Position numbers and translations under genes: made by a program. Shown in pieces: positions 19,973 through 29,934 of a DNA stretch of 64,000 nucleotides. Position 1 is the stretch's first letter. Every line of letters starts with the position of its first letter. Where the stretch lies: positions 496,001-560,000 of the forward strand of contig NZ_AP022561.1 in assembly GCF_010726245.1 (NCBI RefSeq), read 5' to 3'. Source of the DNA: Mycolicibacterium aichiense. Its GTDB lineage: Bacteria; Actinomycetota; Actinomycetes; Mycobacteriales; Mycobacteriaceae. Below the pieces are notes generated by a model. That model was given only the letters and a program-made list of their open reading frames with translations, did no database searches and had not been told where the DNA came from.

Positions 19973-20844
19973 TCCGCCTCACCACACAACGCGAACCGGC
20001 CGTCGGCGGTCTGCTCCACCAGGCCGTCCACCAGAAGCGAGTCCAGCGCGCGGTCACGTTGTGCGGTATCGGTCAGCCAGACCACGTCAAGCTGCTCGCG
20101 CAGTACCGGAGAAGTGCTGGCGCGCAACACATCCATCAACTTGCCGCGCACCTGCCGGTCGGTACCGGCGAAACGCTGGCTGGGCCGCGGCGCGGTCGTG
20201 GCCGGCGGGTGGCCGGCGACCCGCCAGGCGCACACGGTCAGCGGGCACACCCCGCACTTGGGGGAGCGCGCCGTGCACACCGTCGCGCCGAGCTCCATCA
20301 GCGCCGCCGAAAACACCGGAGCCGTCTCGTCATCGGGCATCAGTGCCAGGACATCGGCCATATCTCTTGTGGCGGAGGGATTTCCGGCATCGGCGAGACC
20401 GTGGATCGCGCGCGCCACGACGCGCCGGACATTGGTGTCGACCACCGGCACGCTCTGCTGGTAGGCGAAGCAGGCCACCGCGCGGGCGGTGTAGGAGCCG
20501 ACGCCGGGCAGGGTCAACAACACCTCGACGTCGTCGGGCACCCGGTCGCCGTGTTCGGTGGCGATCACGGTCGCGCACTCGTGTAGGCGCTTGGCTCGCC
20601 GCGGATAGCCGAGCTTGCCCCAGGCGCGAAGCACGTCCGCGGCGCCGGCGGCTGCCGTCGCCGACGGTGTCGGCCAGCGCGCCACCCAGTCCAGCCAGAT
20701 GGGTGCCACCCGCGCGACCGGAGTCTGCTGCAGCATGAATTCGCTGACCAGGATCTGCCACGCCGTCACATCGGGGCCGCGCCACGGCAGGTCGCGCCGG
20801 GCATGTCCGTACCACACGACGAGCTCGTCACAAATGGAACTCAT
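19969..20844 (-). CDS. mutY: A/G-specific adenine glycosylase
   Basis: Removes adenine mispaired with 8-oxoguanine. 291 residues from ATG (complement of 20842-20844). The catalytic Glu lies in SEFMLQQTPVARV, the helix-hairpin-helix is LPGVGSYTARAV, and the catalytic Asp is in VVDTNVRRV. Four Cys in CTARSPKCGVCPLTVC form the 4Fe-4S cluster; the last Cys spacing reads four residues rather than the five of E. coli. The C-terminal domain is shorter than in E. coli. It diverges from canB. Confidence 0.94.
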   Translation of the reverse strand: MSSICDELVVWYGHARRDLPWRGPDVTAWQILVSEFMLQQTPVARVAPIWLDWVARWPTPSATAAAGAADVLRAWGKLGYPRRAKRLHECATVIATEHGDRVPDDVEVLLTLPGVGSYTARAVACFAYQQSVPVVDTNVRRVVARAIHGLADAGNPSATRDMADVLALMPDDETAPVFSAALMELGATVCTARSPKCGVCPLTVCAWRVAGHPPATTAPRPSQRFAGTDRQVRGKLMDVLRASTSPVLREQLDVVWLTDTAQRDRALDSLLVDGLVEQTADGRFALCGEAD

Positions 20845-20875
20845 ATCGTTTCGAGGTGGCAGACAAGGCAGAATG

Positions 20876-21499
20876 ATGGCCATGCCGAACACCAGTCCGA
20901 TAACCGCATGGAAGGCACTCAAAGAGGGTAACGAGCGATTCGTTGCCGGCCAGCCAGAGCATCCCAGCCAGAGCATCGAGGACCGTGCGCGGTTGGCCGG
21001 GGGACAGACCCCGACCGCAGTCATCTTCGGGTGCGCGGACAGCCGGGTCGCCGCCGAGATCATCTTCGACCAGGGCCTCGGCGACATGTTCGTCGTGCGC
21101 ACGGCGGGACACGTCATCGACTCCGCGGTGCTGGGCTCCATCGAGTACGCGGTCGGTGTTCTCAACGTGCCGCTGATCGCCGTCCTCGGGCACGACAGCT
21201 GTGGCGCGGTCAAGGCGACGTTGTCGGCCCTTGACGACGGTGCGGTGCCGGGCGGATACATCCGCGATCTCGTCGAGCGGGTGACGCCGTCGATTCTGGT
21301 GGGTCGCCGCGAGGGTCTGACCCGCGTCGACGAGTTCGAGGCCCGCCATGTCATCGAAACCGGCACGCAGCTGATGGCTCGGTCCGCCCTCATCGCCGAG
21401 CGGGTCGCCGCAGGCGCGCTGGCCATCGTGGGACTGACCTATCACCTCGCCGACGGCAAAGTCGTGCTGCGCGAACACCTCGGCGATATCGGCGAATAA
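20876..21499 (+). CDS. canB: Beta-carbonic anhydrase
   Basis: Interconverts CO2 and bicarbonate. The zinc ligands are visible in GCADSRVAAE (Cys, with the Asp-Arg dyad) and LGHDSCGAV (His and Cys). Three in-frame ATGs occur at 20873, 20876 and 20882. 20876 is chosen because AAGG at 20865-20868 is seven bases away and the product is 207 residues; the 20882 start (MPNTS) resembles the M. tuberculosis N terminus. Cytosolic. Confidence 0.93.
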   Translation: MAMPNTSPITAWKALKEGNERFVAGQPEHPSQSIEDRARLAGGQTPTAVIFGCADSRVAAEIIFDQGLGDMFVVRTAGHVIDSAVLGSIEYAVGVLNVPLIAVLGHDSCGAVKATLSALDDGAVPGGYIRDLVERVTPSILVGRREGLTRVDEFEARHVIETGTQLMARSALIAERVAAGALAIVGLTYHLADGKVVLREHLGDIGE

Positions 21500-21567
21500 C
21501 CATTTTTCCAGCTAGCTAACAAGGCGACACGCCGAGCGGGGTCGGACAACTCGCGGTGACCTGGCCT

Positions 21568-21573
21568 TACCGT
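21568..21573 (+). promoter_or_regulatory. Probable -10 element, leaderless
   Basis: TACCGT fits TAnnnT and ends six bases before GTG 21580. This supports 21580 over the in-frame GTG at 21556, which would lie upstream of the predicted transcription start. A CGGACA at 21543-21548 is a weak -35 candidate with a long 19-base spacer. Confidence 0.4.
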
Positions 21574-21579
21574 GGAAAC

Positions 21580-22380
21580 GTGCTGGATCTGGATCTGGAA
21601 CCGCGTGGACCCCTACCCTCGCAAATCTATTGGCGACGTCGTGCTCTTGCGATCGGCATCGTCGCGGTAGTTACCGCAATCGTCATCGGGGTGGCCTTCA
21701 TCGTGTTCAGCGGTGGCTCGGATTCGAAGAGCGCCGTGAAGACCACGCCTGCGGCGGCGCCGCAGAACCCCCAGCCGGACAACAAGACCCCCGTCGTCGC
21801 GCCGCCGCCACCGGCGGAGACCCCGTCCGGACCCGTCGCGGTCGCGCCGACGCCCACCGAGGCCGTCATGCCACCGCCGGTTCTCAAAGAGGGCGACGAC
21901 TGCCCGGATTCCAACCTGGCGGTCAAGGGCATCACCAACCAGCCGCAGTACGCGATCGGCGATCAGCCGAAGTTCACCATGGTCGTCACCAACATCGGTC
22001 TGGTGGCCTGCAAGCGTGACGTCGGCGCAGCCGTGCTGGCCGCCTACGTGTACTCGATGGACGGTAAGCGGCTGTGGTCGAACCTGGACTGCGCGCCGTC
22101 GAACGAGACGCTGGTCAAGACGTTCAACCCGGGTGAGCAGGTGACCACCGAGGTGACCTGGACCGGCATGGGCTCCGCACCGCAGTGCCCGCTGCCGCGC
22201 CAGCCGATCGGACCCGGCACGTACAACCTGGTCGTCCAGCTGGGCAACCTGCGTTCGGCGACGGTGCCGTTCATCCTGGCCGACGCCCCGCCGCCGGGTG
22301 CCGCGCCCGCCGCCGGGCAGCAGCTGCCCGCCGGTGCCCCGGGTGAGGCCCCGCCGCCGGCTCCGGCACCCGCGGGGTAG
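21580..22380 (+). CDS. Conserved single-pass membrane protein with proline-rich linker
   Basis: 266 residues from GTG 21580 (LDLDLEPRGPLPSQIYWRRR). One transmembrane helix (about 20-43) is followed by a Pro/Ala-rich external linker (about 50-105) and a folded domain (about 110-240) with Cys residues at EGDDCPDS, VACKRDV, LDCAPS and PQCPLPR that may form disulfides. It ends in a Pro/Ala-rich tail. It corresponds to M. tuberculosis Rv3587c (from memory). Function unknown; a surface-exposed beta-sandwich is plausible. Confidence 0.85.
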   Translation: MLDLDLEPRGPLPSQIYWRRRALAIGIVAVVTAIVIGVAFIVFSGGSDSKSAVKTTPAAAPQNPQPDNKTPVVAPPPPAETPSGPVAVAPTPTEAVMPPPVLKEGDDCPDSNLAVKGITNQPQYAIGDQPKFTMVVTNIGLVACKRDVGAAVLAAYVYSMDGKRLWSNLDCAPSNETLVKTFNPGEQVTTEVTWTGMGSAPQCPLPRQPIGPGTYNLVVQLGNLRSATVPFILADAPPPGAAPAAGQQLPAGAPGEAPPPAPAPAG

Positions 22381-22386
22381 GCATTC

Positions 22387-22438
22387 AGATAGCACTGAGG
22401 GCGAAGAATCGACCGATTCTTCGCCCTCAGTGCTATCT
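22387..22438. terminator. 25-bp perfect inverted repeat between convergent genes
   Basis: Two perfect 25-base arms (22387-22411 and 22414-22438) flank a two-base loop, beginning AGATAGCACTGAGGGCGAAG on the left. The hairpin starts seven bases after one stop codon and ends eight bases before the stop of disA on the other strand. No T-run follows on either side, so it would work as a bidirectional, U-less terminator or as an RNA 3'-end stabiliser. Confidence 0.75.
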
Positions 22439-22445
22439 CGACGCG

Positions 22446-23555
22446 CTAGACCAGCCGGTCGGCGATCGTCGACTCGGCCAGCTGCGACAAGCCCTCGCGG
22501 ACGTGCCGTGCCCACATCGCGCCGATGCCTTCGACGGATTGCAGATCGGTGGCACTGGCCGCCAGCAGTCCCTGCAGGGAGCCGAAGCGGCGTACCAGCA
22601 GGTCGACGTGGGCGAACTGCAGACGCGGGATGCCGGCCATCGCCCGATAGCCGCGGGCGCTGAGCGCCGAATCCTGCGCCTCCGCCGTCGATGGATAGCC
22701 GAACACTCGCGACAGCGCGGTGAAGTCCAGCAGTTCGGTGTCCGACAGCGAGTCCAATTCGGCCAGTGTGGAGGCGACCTGAGCCTTCGACGGCGGGTCG
22801 GGGTTGGCGTGATAGTCGCGCATGATCAGCTCGCGTGCGGTGTCGTTGCCGCCGAGCAGCTCCTCGAGCTGAAGCCGCAGCTGCCTGCCATCGGTGCCGA
22901 GTTCCACTGCGTCATAATCGATTTCGAGCCCGATCCGGCGAACCATCTCGAGTCTCTGCACCACCGTCATGACATCGCGCAGGGTGACGAAGTCTTCGAT
23001 CTCGGCGGTGGACAGCTGCCGGGACACCTCGTCGAGGCGAGCCTTGTAGCGTTCCAGGGTCGCGATCGCCTGGTTGGCCCGCGACAGGATGGTGGCCGAG
23101 TCGGCCACCACGTGGCGTTCCCCGGAGACGTACACCGTGACGATGTTCATCGAGTGGCTCACCGAGACCACCGGATAGCCGGTCTGGATCGCGGTGCGCT
23201 CGGCGGAGCGGTGCCGGGTTCCGGATTCGTCGGTGGGGATCGTCGGATCTGGCACCAGTTGGACGTTGGCCCGCACGATCCGGCTGCCGTCGGTGGACAG
23301 CACGACGGCGCCGTCCATTTTCGACAGCTCGCGCAGGCGGGTCGGGGCGAACCGCACATCGAGGGAGAACCCACCGTCGCAGATCGTCTCGACCCGCTCG
23401 TCATACCCCAGCACGATCAGCGCGCCCGTGCGACCACGCAGGATGCGCTCCAGTCCGTCGCGAAGGGCAGTGCCGGGCGCCAGTCGTCCGATGGTCTCCC
23501 GCAGCGTGGCCGCCGTTGGCTGGGCGGAGCCGCTGACTCCGTTGACGGTGCTCAC
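22446..23555 (-). CDS. disA: Diadenylate cyclase / DNA integrity scanning protein DisA
   Basis: Makes c-di-AMP from two ATP and scans DNA for branched structures. 369 residues. The N-terminal DAC domain carries DGA (KMDGAVVLS) and RHR (GTRHRSAE) motifs. A helical linker and a C-terminal helix-hairpin-helix ([20 protein letters not shown]) follow. GTG (complement of 23553-23555) overlaps the radA stop as GTGA; another GTG six bases earlier is possible. The radA-disA pairing is widespread. Confidence 0.94.
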   Translation of the reverse strand: MSTVNGVSGSAQPTAATLRETIGRLAPGTALRDGLERILRGRTGALIVLGYDERVETICDGGFSLDVRFAPTRLRELSKMDGAVVLSTDGSRIVRANVQLVPDPTIPTDESGTRHRSAERTAIQTGYPVVSVSHSMNIVTVYVSGERHVVADSATILSRANQAIATLERYKARLDEVSRQLSTAEIEDFVTLRDVMTVVQRLEMVRRIGLEIDYDAVELGTDGRQLRLQLEELLGGNDTARELIMRDYHANPDPPSKAQVASTLAELDSLSDTELLDFTALSRVFGYPSTAEAQDSALSARGYRAMAGIPRLQFAHVDLLVRRFGSLQGLLAASATDLQSVEGIGAMWARHVREGLSQLAESTIADRLV

Positions 23556-25006
23556 AGCCACTTATTGTCCACTGCGTCGAGGTCGTTACTCGACCCCTCC
23601 CGTCGAAGCTGCGTAACGACCTTGTCGTACGGCCGTTTTGCGATCGTCAACATCGAGCGCAACGCGTCGCCGATGGTGGCCGATTCGATGGCCTTGAAGC
23701 TCTTCGGGACTGTTCCGCACCCCATCGGCACGAGCGCCTCGGTGAAGCCGAGCCGGGCCGCTTCGGCCAGCCTGCGGTCCATTCCGGTGACCCGGCGCAG
23801 ATCGCCGGCCAAACCCACTTCGCCGATCACCACGGTGGTGGTGGGCAGCGGCAGGTCGGCGTAGGCCGACGCCATCGCCATCGCGACGGCCAGGTCCGAC
23901 GACGGATCCATCAACCGCATCCCGCCGACGGTGGACAGATAGATGTCGGTGGCACTGACTTTGAGGTTGGCCCGCCGCTCGAGCACCGCGGCGATCATCG
24001 CCGCCCGCGAACTGTCCACCCCGCTGACGGCGCGGCGTTGCGGTGCGTTTTCGGGGCGGTAGGCCAGCAGAGCCTGGACTTCGCCGATCAGCGGGCGTTT
24101 ACCGTCGAGCGCCACGGTGACCGCGGTACCGGGCACCGGGTTGGGCCGGTCGTCGAGAAACAATCCGGACGGATCGGAAATCCCCTGAATGCCGTTGTCC
24201 TGCAACACGAAACAGCCGACCTCGTCGGATGCGCCGAAGCGGTTCTTCACGCCACGAACCATCCGGAGGGTGGAGTTGCGGTCGCCCTCGAAGTGCAGCA
24301 CGACGTCCACCAGATGCTCCAGCGAGCGCGGCCCGGCGATCGCACCGTCCTTGGTGACGTGGCCGACCAGTATCAGCGCCACGCCACCCGACTTGGCGGC
24401 GGCGGTCAGTGCTGTCGTCACCGCACGCACCTGGGTTACCCCGCCGACCACGCCGTCGGTGTCACCGGCCGTCATCGTCTGCACCGAGTCGACCACCACC
24501 AGACTCGGCTGCACAGCCTCGATATGGCCGAGCACCGTGTTGATGTCGGTTTCAGCGGCCAGGAAGACTTCGTCGTGTGTGCAGCCGGTCCGCCCGGCGC
24601 GCATCCGGATCTGGCCCGCGGACTCTTCGCCGGAGACGTACAGCGCGCGCCGGCCCGAACTCGCCCACCGATGCACGACGTCGAGCAGCAGGGTGGACTT
24701 GCCGACCCCGGGATCCCCGGCCAGCAGGCTGACCGACCCGGGCACGACGCCGCCGCCGAGCACCCGGTCGAGTTCGTCGACGCCGGTGGGGAAGTGGCGG
24801 GTGCGGTCCGGGTTGATGGAGCTGATCGGCACCGCAGGGGAGGACGGCACGACCGCGCGCTGTGCGGTGCTGCCGGCAGCGCTGGCGCCGGCCACCTCGT
24901 CGACCGTGCCCCAGGTTCCGCACTCAGGGCACCGACCGACCCACTTGGCCATTACATGGCGGCATTCCGAACAGCGATATTGCGAACGCGCCTTGGCCAC
25001 GGCCAT
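23552..25006 (-). CDS. radA: DNA repair protein RadA (Sms)
   Basis: A RecA-like ATPase that promotes branch migration during recombination. The 484-residue protein starts with a four-Cys zinc finger (YRCSECRHV and CPECGTWG). Walker A is GDPGVGKST near residue 100, the RadA-specific motif KNRFG is present (about 257-261), and a Lon-protease-like C-terminal domain follows. It is upstream of, and translationally coupled to, disA. Confidence 0.95.
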   Translation of the reverse strand: MAVAKARSQYRCSECRHVMAKWVGRCPECGTWGTVDEVAGASAAGSTAQRAVVPSSPAVPISSINPDRTRHFPTGVDELDRVLGGGVVPGSVSLLAGDPGVGKSTLLLDVVHRWASSGRRALYVSGEESAGQIRMRAGRTGCTHDEVFLAAETDINTVLGHIEAVQPSLVVVDSVQTMTAGDTDGVVGGVTQVRAVTTALTAAAKSGGVALILVGHVTKDGAIAGPRSLEHLVDVVLHFEGDRNSTLRMVRGVKNRFGASDEVGCFVLQDNGIQGISDPSGLFLDDRPNPVPGTAVTVALDGKRPLIGEVQALLAYRPENAPQRRAVSGVDSSRAAMIAAVLERRANLKVSATDIYLSTVGGMRLMDPSSDLAVAMAMASAYADLPLPTTTVVIGEVGLAGDLRRVTGMDRRLAEAARLGFTEALVPMGCGTVPKSFKAIESATIGDALRSMLTIAKRPYDKVVTQLRREGSSNDLDAVDNKWL

Positions 25007-25057
25007 GACGCTATCGGGTGGGTCCGACAGATCCGCGTATCAGCGGCCCGTGTCAGC

Positions 25058-25606
25058 TCACTCCTGGCCTGCGGGTGCCCCTTGCCGCTCCGCGCCGCCC
25101 GCCGAGATCGGCACCTGGACCTGTGCCTGGCCGGCCTTCTCGAAGGTGAAGGTGAAGCCATAGGTCAGCCCGTTGGAAATCGGCTGGCTGAGAGTGACCT
25201 CGGCCTTGGCCGGCTGCGCACTGCCCATCGGCGTCGCTTCGGCCTGGCCGTCGGCACTGCCGACGATCAAGGAGGATCCGGCCGGGATCGAGGTGTTACC
25301 GGTGAGCTCGACCGAACCCACATCGGAGCTGACGCTGACCAGCTTGTCGTTGGTGTCCGGGGAGATGTTTGCCGCGGCGAAGATCAGCTCGACGGCGCGA
25401 CCCGGCTTCAGGGCGTCACCGGACTGCACTGCCTGGATGTGCACGTTGCGCAGAGCGATGTTCGCGACATTCGCAGTGGCACCGTTGACGGCCGACTCCT
25501 GGTCGGCGGTCTGCGAGATCTGGCCCGTACCGCACCCCGTCAGGATCAGGCCGCAGGCCGCCAGGCCAGCGGATGCGGCGACGAGGCGATTCGTCAAGCG
25601 GTTCAC
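25058..25606 (-). CDS. lpqE: Lipoprotein LpqE
   Basis: 182 residues from GTG (complement of 25604-25606), chosen because AGGAGG lies six bases upstream on the minus strand and the length equals M. tuberculosis LpqE. The signal peptide ends in the lipobox LTGC (Cys at about residue 25). The C-terminal half (LTYGFTFTFEKAGQAQVQVP) resembles the PCu(A)C copper-chaperone fold, but the His and Met copper ligands are not visible. Function unknown. Confidence 0.88.
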   Translation of the reverse strand: MNRLTNRLVAASAGLAACGLILTGCGTGQISQTADQESAVNGATANVANIALRNVHIQAVQSGDALKPGRAVELIFAAANISPDTNDKLVSVSSDVGSVELTGNTSIPAGSSLIVGSADGQAEATPMGSAQPAKAEVTLSQPISNGLTYGFTFTFEKAGQAQVQVPISAGGAERQGAPAGQE

Positions 25607-25832
25607 AACAGCCTCCTGCTCGGCCCGTGTGGACGGCATCGTCGCGCCGCCGCGGTTCGACTATGCACAGTAGTAGGTAGTGTCGCGCGGCGGTAGCTGA
25701 GGGTTCGCGGGGCGGTGACAGAAGTCGGCGGCGGCGACCCGGCGGCGGTGTGCTGAGCAGTGGGTACGAGCGCCCGCGTTGCACGCTTTCGTCACCCTGT
25801 CAACCCCCTCTCTTCACCTTCGGTGCCCCTGA

Positions 25833-26390
<558 letters not shown>

Positions 26391-26407
26391 CTGCCCTGAG
26401 GGGTTAG

Positions 26408-27070
26408 GTGTCGGACACGGTCGCGGTCGTCACGGCCGCCGGTTCCGGTGAACGGCTAGGCGCAGGAATCCCGAAAGCTTTCGTGGATCTCGGCGGCCGA
26501 ACCATGCTCGAACGCGCGGTCGAGGGACTGCTGGGCTCCGGCGTGGTCGACCGGGTGGTCGTCGCCGCGCCTGCCGAGCGGGTTGACGAGACCAAAGTGC
26601 TGCTCGATGGCCGTGCCACGGTCGTCGCCGGCGGTCCGGAGCGTCCCGAAACCGTGCGACGGGCGCTGGCCGCCGTCGGTGACCCCGAGTTCGTTCTCGT
26701 ACACGACGCGGCCCGGCCACTGACGCCGGTCGAGCAGATTCAGCGGGTGGTCGCCGCCCTGCGCGACGGCCTCCGAGCGGTCATCCCGGTGCTGCCGGTC
26801 ACCGACACAATCAAGGCCGTCGACGCCAACGGCGTCGTTCTCGGCACACCCGAGCGGTCCGGGCTGCGTGCTGTCCAAACCCCTCAGGGCTTCGAAACCG
26901 CACTGCTGCGCCGCGCCTACGAGCGCGCGGGCGGCGCCTCGGTCACCGACGACGCCTCGCTGGTCGAATACCTGGGCACCCCGGTGCACACCGTGCCTGG
27001 CGACCCGATGGCATTCAAGGTCACCACGCCGCTTGATCTCCAATTGGCCCGAGCCCTGCTGGCCGCATGA
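26408..27070 (+). CDS. ispD: 2-C-methyl-D-erythritol 4-phosphate cytidylyltransferase
   Basis: Third enzyme of the MEP isoprenoid pathway; transfers CMP to MEP. 220 residues from GTG 26408. The nucleotide-binding loop is [16 protein letters not shown] at residues 8-23, with [10 protein letters not shown] and the late [11 protein letters not shown] motif. The stop overlaps the ispF start as ATGA. Confidence 0.95.
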   Translation: MSDTVAVVTAAGSGERLGAGIPKAFVDLGGRTMLERAVEGLLGSGVVDRVVVAAPAERVDETKVLLDGRATVVAGGPERPETVRRALAAVGDPEFVLVHDAARPLTPVEQIQRVVAALRDGLRAVIPVLPVTDTIKAVDANGVVLGTPERSGLRAVQTPQGFETALLRRAYERAGGASVTDDASLVEYLGTPVHTVPGDPMAFKVTTPLDLQLARALLAA

Positions 27071-27558
27071 CGATTCCGCGCATTGGGCTGGGTAGCGACG
27101 TCCACCCGATCGAATCCGGCCGGCCCTGTTGGCTGCTGGGCCTGTTGTTCGACGGTGCCGACGGCTGCTCCGGCCACTCCGATGGGGACGTCGCCGTCCA
27201 TGCGCTCTGCGACGCTCTGCTCTCGGCGGCGGGCCTCGGCGATCTCGGAACGGTGTTCGGCGTGGACCAACCGCAGTGGCGCGGTGTCACCGGTGCCCGC
27301 ATGCTCGAACACGTCCGCGAGCTGCTCGACGCCGCAGGCTTCACCGTTGGCAACGCCGTCGTCCAGGTAATCGCCAACCGGCCCAAGATCGGCCCGCGCC
27401 GTGAAGAGGCCCAACGCCTGCTGACCGGCCTGCTGGGCGCGCCGGTGTCGGTCTCGGCGACCACCACCGACGGACTCGGGCTGACCGGGCGCGGGGAGGG
27501 CATGGCGGCCATCGCCACCGCGTTGGTGGTGGCCGGGTCTGCCTCGATGCCTGACTGA
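27067..27558 (+). CDS. ispF: 2-C-methyl-D-erythritol 2,4-cyclodiphosphate synthase
   Basis: Cyclises CDP-ME 2-phosphate to MEcPP in the MEP pathway. 163 residues, a homotrimeric zinc enzyme. The metal ligands are visible in GSDVHPIE and [12 protein letters not shown]. The ATGA overlap with ispD makes the pair translationally coupled, downstream of carD. Confidence 0.95.
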   Translation: MTIPRIGLGSDVHPIESGRPCWLLGLLFDGADGCSGHSDGDVAVHALCDALLSAAGLGDLGTVFGVDQPQWRGVTGARMLEHVRELLDAAGFTVGNAVVQVIANRPKIGPRREEAQRLLTGLLGAPVSVSATTTDGLGLTGRGEGMAAIATALVVAGSASMPD

Positions 27559-27578
27559 GCCGTTCAGGCCGGTAAGCT
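27551..27578 (+). promoter_or_regulatory. Probable promoter of cysS
   Basis: CTGACT (27551-27556) and TAAGCT (27573-27578) are separated by 16 bases, and GTG 27587 follows after eight bases. The -10-to-start segment is almost identical to that of lysS. The -35 overlaps the end of ispF. Confidence 0.4.
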
Positions 27579-27586
27579 GGCGCGTC

Positions 27587-28990
27587 GTGACCGGCACCCT
27601 GCGACTCCACGACACCTACAGCGGTGCCGTGCGCGATTTCGCGCCGATCCGTCCCGGCCATGCCTCGATCTATCTCTGTGGTGCCACCGTGCAGGGCTTG
27701 CCGCACATCGGCCACGTCCGCAGCGGGGTCGCTTTCGACGTGCTGCGCCGCTGGCTGATGGCCAAGGGTTTCGACGTCGCGTTCATTCGGAACGTCACCG
27801 ACATCGACGACAAGATCCTCAACAAGGCCGCCGACGCAGGCCGGCCGTGGTGGGAATGGGCGGCCACCCACGAGCGGGCGTTCTCGGCGGCCTATGACGC
27901 CCTTGGTGTGCTGCCGCCGTCGGCCGAGCCGCGCGCTACGGGCCACATCACCCAGATCGTCGAGCTCATCGAGCGTCTGGTCGACACCGGCCACGCCTAC
28001 ACCGGCGCGGGTGACGTCTACTTCGACGTACAGAGCTTCCCGGAGTACGGCAAGCTCTCCGGGCACAAGGTCGACGACGTGCATCAGGGCGAGGGTGTGG
28101 CGACCGGTAAGCGCGACCAGCGCGACTTCACCCTGTGGAAGGGCGCCAAACCCGGCGAGCCCTCCTGGCCGACGCCGTGGGGAGCGGGCCGCCCGGGCTG
28201 GCACTCCGAATGCGTGGCGATGGCCCACGAATACCTCGGTGCTGAATTCGATATTCACTGCGGCGGAATGGATCTGGTTTTCCCGCACCACGAGAACGAG
28301 ATCGCGCAGGCGCGTGCCGCCGGCGACGGCTTCGCCCGGTACTGGCTGCACAACGGCTGGGTCACCATGGGCGGCGAGAAGATGAGCAAGTCGCTGGGCA
28401 ACGTCCTGTCGATTCCCGCTGTGCTGCAACGGGTTCGGCCCGCCGAACTGCGCTACTACCTGGGCAGCGCGCATTACCGGTCGATGCTGGAATTCTCCGA
28501 GAACGCCCTGCAGGATGCGGTCAAGGCCTACACCGGAATCGAAGAGTTCCTGCACCGGGTGCGGACTCGCGTCGGCATCGTGGTGCCCAGCACCTGGACC
28601 GAGAAGTTCGGCGCAGCACTCGACGACGACCTCGCCGTACCCGCCGCCCTGGCCGAGGTGCATGCCGCCCGCGCCGACGGCAACCGTGCGCTGGAATCCG
28701 GCGATCATGAGACCGCGCTGGCGAAGGCGCGGGAAATCCGTTCGATGATGGGGATTCTCGGGTGCGACCCGCTCGACGAGCGCTGGGAGACCCGCGACGA
28801 GACGTCGGCGGCCCTGGCTGCGGTCGACGTGTTGGTGCGCGCCGAGCTGAACCGCCGGGACGGGGCCCGCCAGACCCGCGATTGGGCTCTGGCCGATGAG
28901 ATTCGAGATCGGCTCAAGGAAGCCGGCATCGAGGTGACCGATACTGCCGACGGACCGCAGTGGGCGCTACGCGACGAAGGCGGCAAGTAG
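27587..28990 (+). CDS. cysS: Cysteinyl-tRNA synthetase
   Basis: Charges tRNA-Cys. 467 residues, class I fold. The HIGH motif appears in [10 protein letters not shown] and KMSKS at residues 265-269. Zinc-binding residues include the Cys in YLCGATVQG and the Cys and His residues in [15 protein letters not shown] and HCGG. GTG 27587 is chosen over later codons because of the promoter just upstream. It is directly followed by rlmB. Confidence 0.95.
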   Translation: MTGTLRLHDTYSGAVRDFAPIRPGHASIYLCGATVQGLPHIGHVRSGVAFDVLRRWLMAKGFDVAFIRNVTDIDDKILNKAADAGRPWWEWAATHERAFSAAYDALGVLPPSAEPRATGHITQIVELIERLVDTGHAYTGAGDVYFDVQSFPEYGKLSGHKVDDVHQGEGVATGKRDQRDFTLWKGAKPGEPSWPTPWGAGRPGWHSECVAMAHEYLGAEFDIHCGGMDLVFPHHENEIAQARAAGDGFARYWLHNGWVTMGGEKMSKSLGNVLSIPAVLQRVRPAELRYYLGSAHYRSMLEFSENALQDAVKAYTGIEEFLHRVRTRVGIVVPSTWTEKFGAALDDDLAVPAALAEVHAARADGNRALESGDHETALAKAREIRSMMGILGCDPLDERWETRDETSAALAAVDVLVRAELNRRDGARQTRDWALADEIRDRLKEAGIEVTDTADGPQWALRDEGGK

Positions 28991-29932
28991 ATGGCGGGAA
29001 ACTCCAAGCGGCGCGGTGCGATTCGCAAGGAAGGCACCAAGAAGGGCCCGACCGTGGGTTCCGGCGGTCAGCGCCGCCGCGGTCTGGAAGGGCGCGGTGC
29101 GACTCCGCCGGCGAGTGCTCGGACCGGGCATCCGGCGGCCAGACGCGCCGCCACCGCCGACAAGCGGGCGCGCCAGTATTCGAAACCCACCGACGAGACC
29201 GAGATGGTGCTGGGTCGCAACCCGGTGCTGGAGTGCCTGCGTGCGCACGCGCCGGCGACAGCTCTGTATGTGGCGCTGGGCGCGGAAGCCGACGAGCGGC
29301 TGACGGAGTCGGTCACGCTGGCCGCGGATCGCGGCATCGCGATTCTCGAGGTGCCACGCCACGATCTGGACCGGATGAGCTCCAACGGTTTACACCAGGG
29401 TATTGCCCTGCAGGTGCCGCCTTACAATTACGCACACCCCGACGATCTGCTGGCCGCGGCCACGTCCGACCATGAGCCGGCGCTTCTGGTCGCGCTGGAC
29501 AACATCTCCGACCCGCGCAACCTCGGCGCGATCATTAGGTCGGTGGCCGCCTTCGCGGGCCACGGTGTGCTGATCCCGCAGCGGCGCTCCGCGTCGGTGA
29601 CGGCGGTCGCGTGGCGCACCAGCGCCGGTGCTGCCGCCCGCGTGCGCGTTGCACGGGCCACGAATCTCACTCGCACGCTGAAGGATTGGGCTGACGCGGG
29701 TGTCCAGGTGGTCGGGCTCGATGCCGAAGGCGACACGACGCTCGACGAACTCGACGGCTCTGGTCCGCTGGTGCTCGTGGTCGGCTCGGAGGGCAAGGGA
29801 CTTTCGCGACTGGTACGCCAGAATTGCGATGCGGTGGTGTCGATTCCGATGGCCGGCCCGACCGAATCGTTGAACGCATCGGTGGCAGCCGGTGTGGTGC
29901 TGGCCGAGATCGCCCGTCAGCGCCGCCGGTAG
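28991..29932 (+). CDS. rlmB: 23S rRNA 2'-O-ribose methyltransferase, SpoU/TrmH family
   Basis: Methylates a ribose in 23S rRNA (by family, G2251). 313 residues. A basic Gly/Arg/Lys-rich N-terminal extension (about 1-70) precedes the substrate-binding domain ([15 protein letters not shown]) and the knotted SPOUT domain. SpoU motifs are [24 protein letters not shown] and [13 protein letters not shown]. The ATG begins immediately after the cysS stop. Confidence 0.93.
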   Translation: MAGNSKRRGAIRKEGTKKGPTVGSGGQRRRGLEGRGATPPASARTGHPAARRAATADKRARQYSKPTDETEMVLGRNPVLECLRAHAPATALYVALGAEADERLTESVTLAADRGIAILEVPRHDLDRMSSNGLHQGIALQVPPYNYAHPDDLLAAATSDHEPALLVALDNISDPRNLGAIIRSVAAFAGHGVLIPQRRSASVTAVAWRTSAGAAARVRVARATNLTRTLKDWADAGVQVVGLDAEGDTTLDELDGSGPLVLVVGSEGKGLSRLVRQNCDAVVSIPMAGPTESLNASVAAGVVLAEIARQRRR

Positions 29933-29934
29933 CG

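Noticed and set aside
21556..21579. GTG 21556 as start of the Rv3587c-like protein
   Set aside because: The probable -10 (21568-21573) lies downstream of it, so the codon would not be transcribed.
22503..23864. 453-residue open frame on the plus strand opposite disA and radA
   Set aside because: Crosses two unrelated real genes on the opposite strand; Arg/Gly/His-rich shadow composition.
27341..28708. 455-residue minus-strand frame opposite ispF and cysS
   Set aside because: Antisense shadow of cysS, which has clear HIGH and KMSKS motifs.
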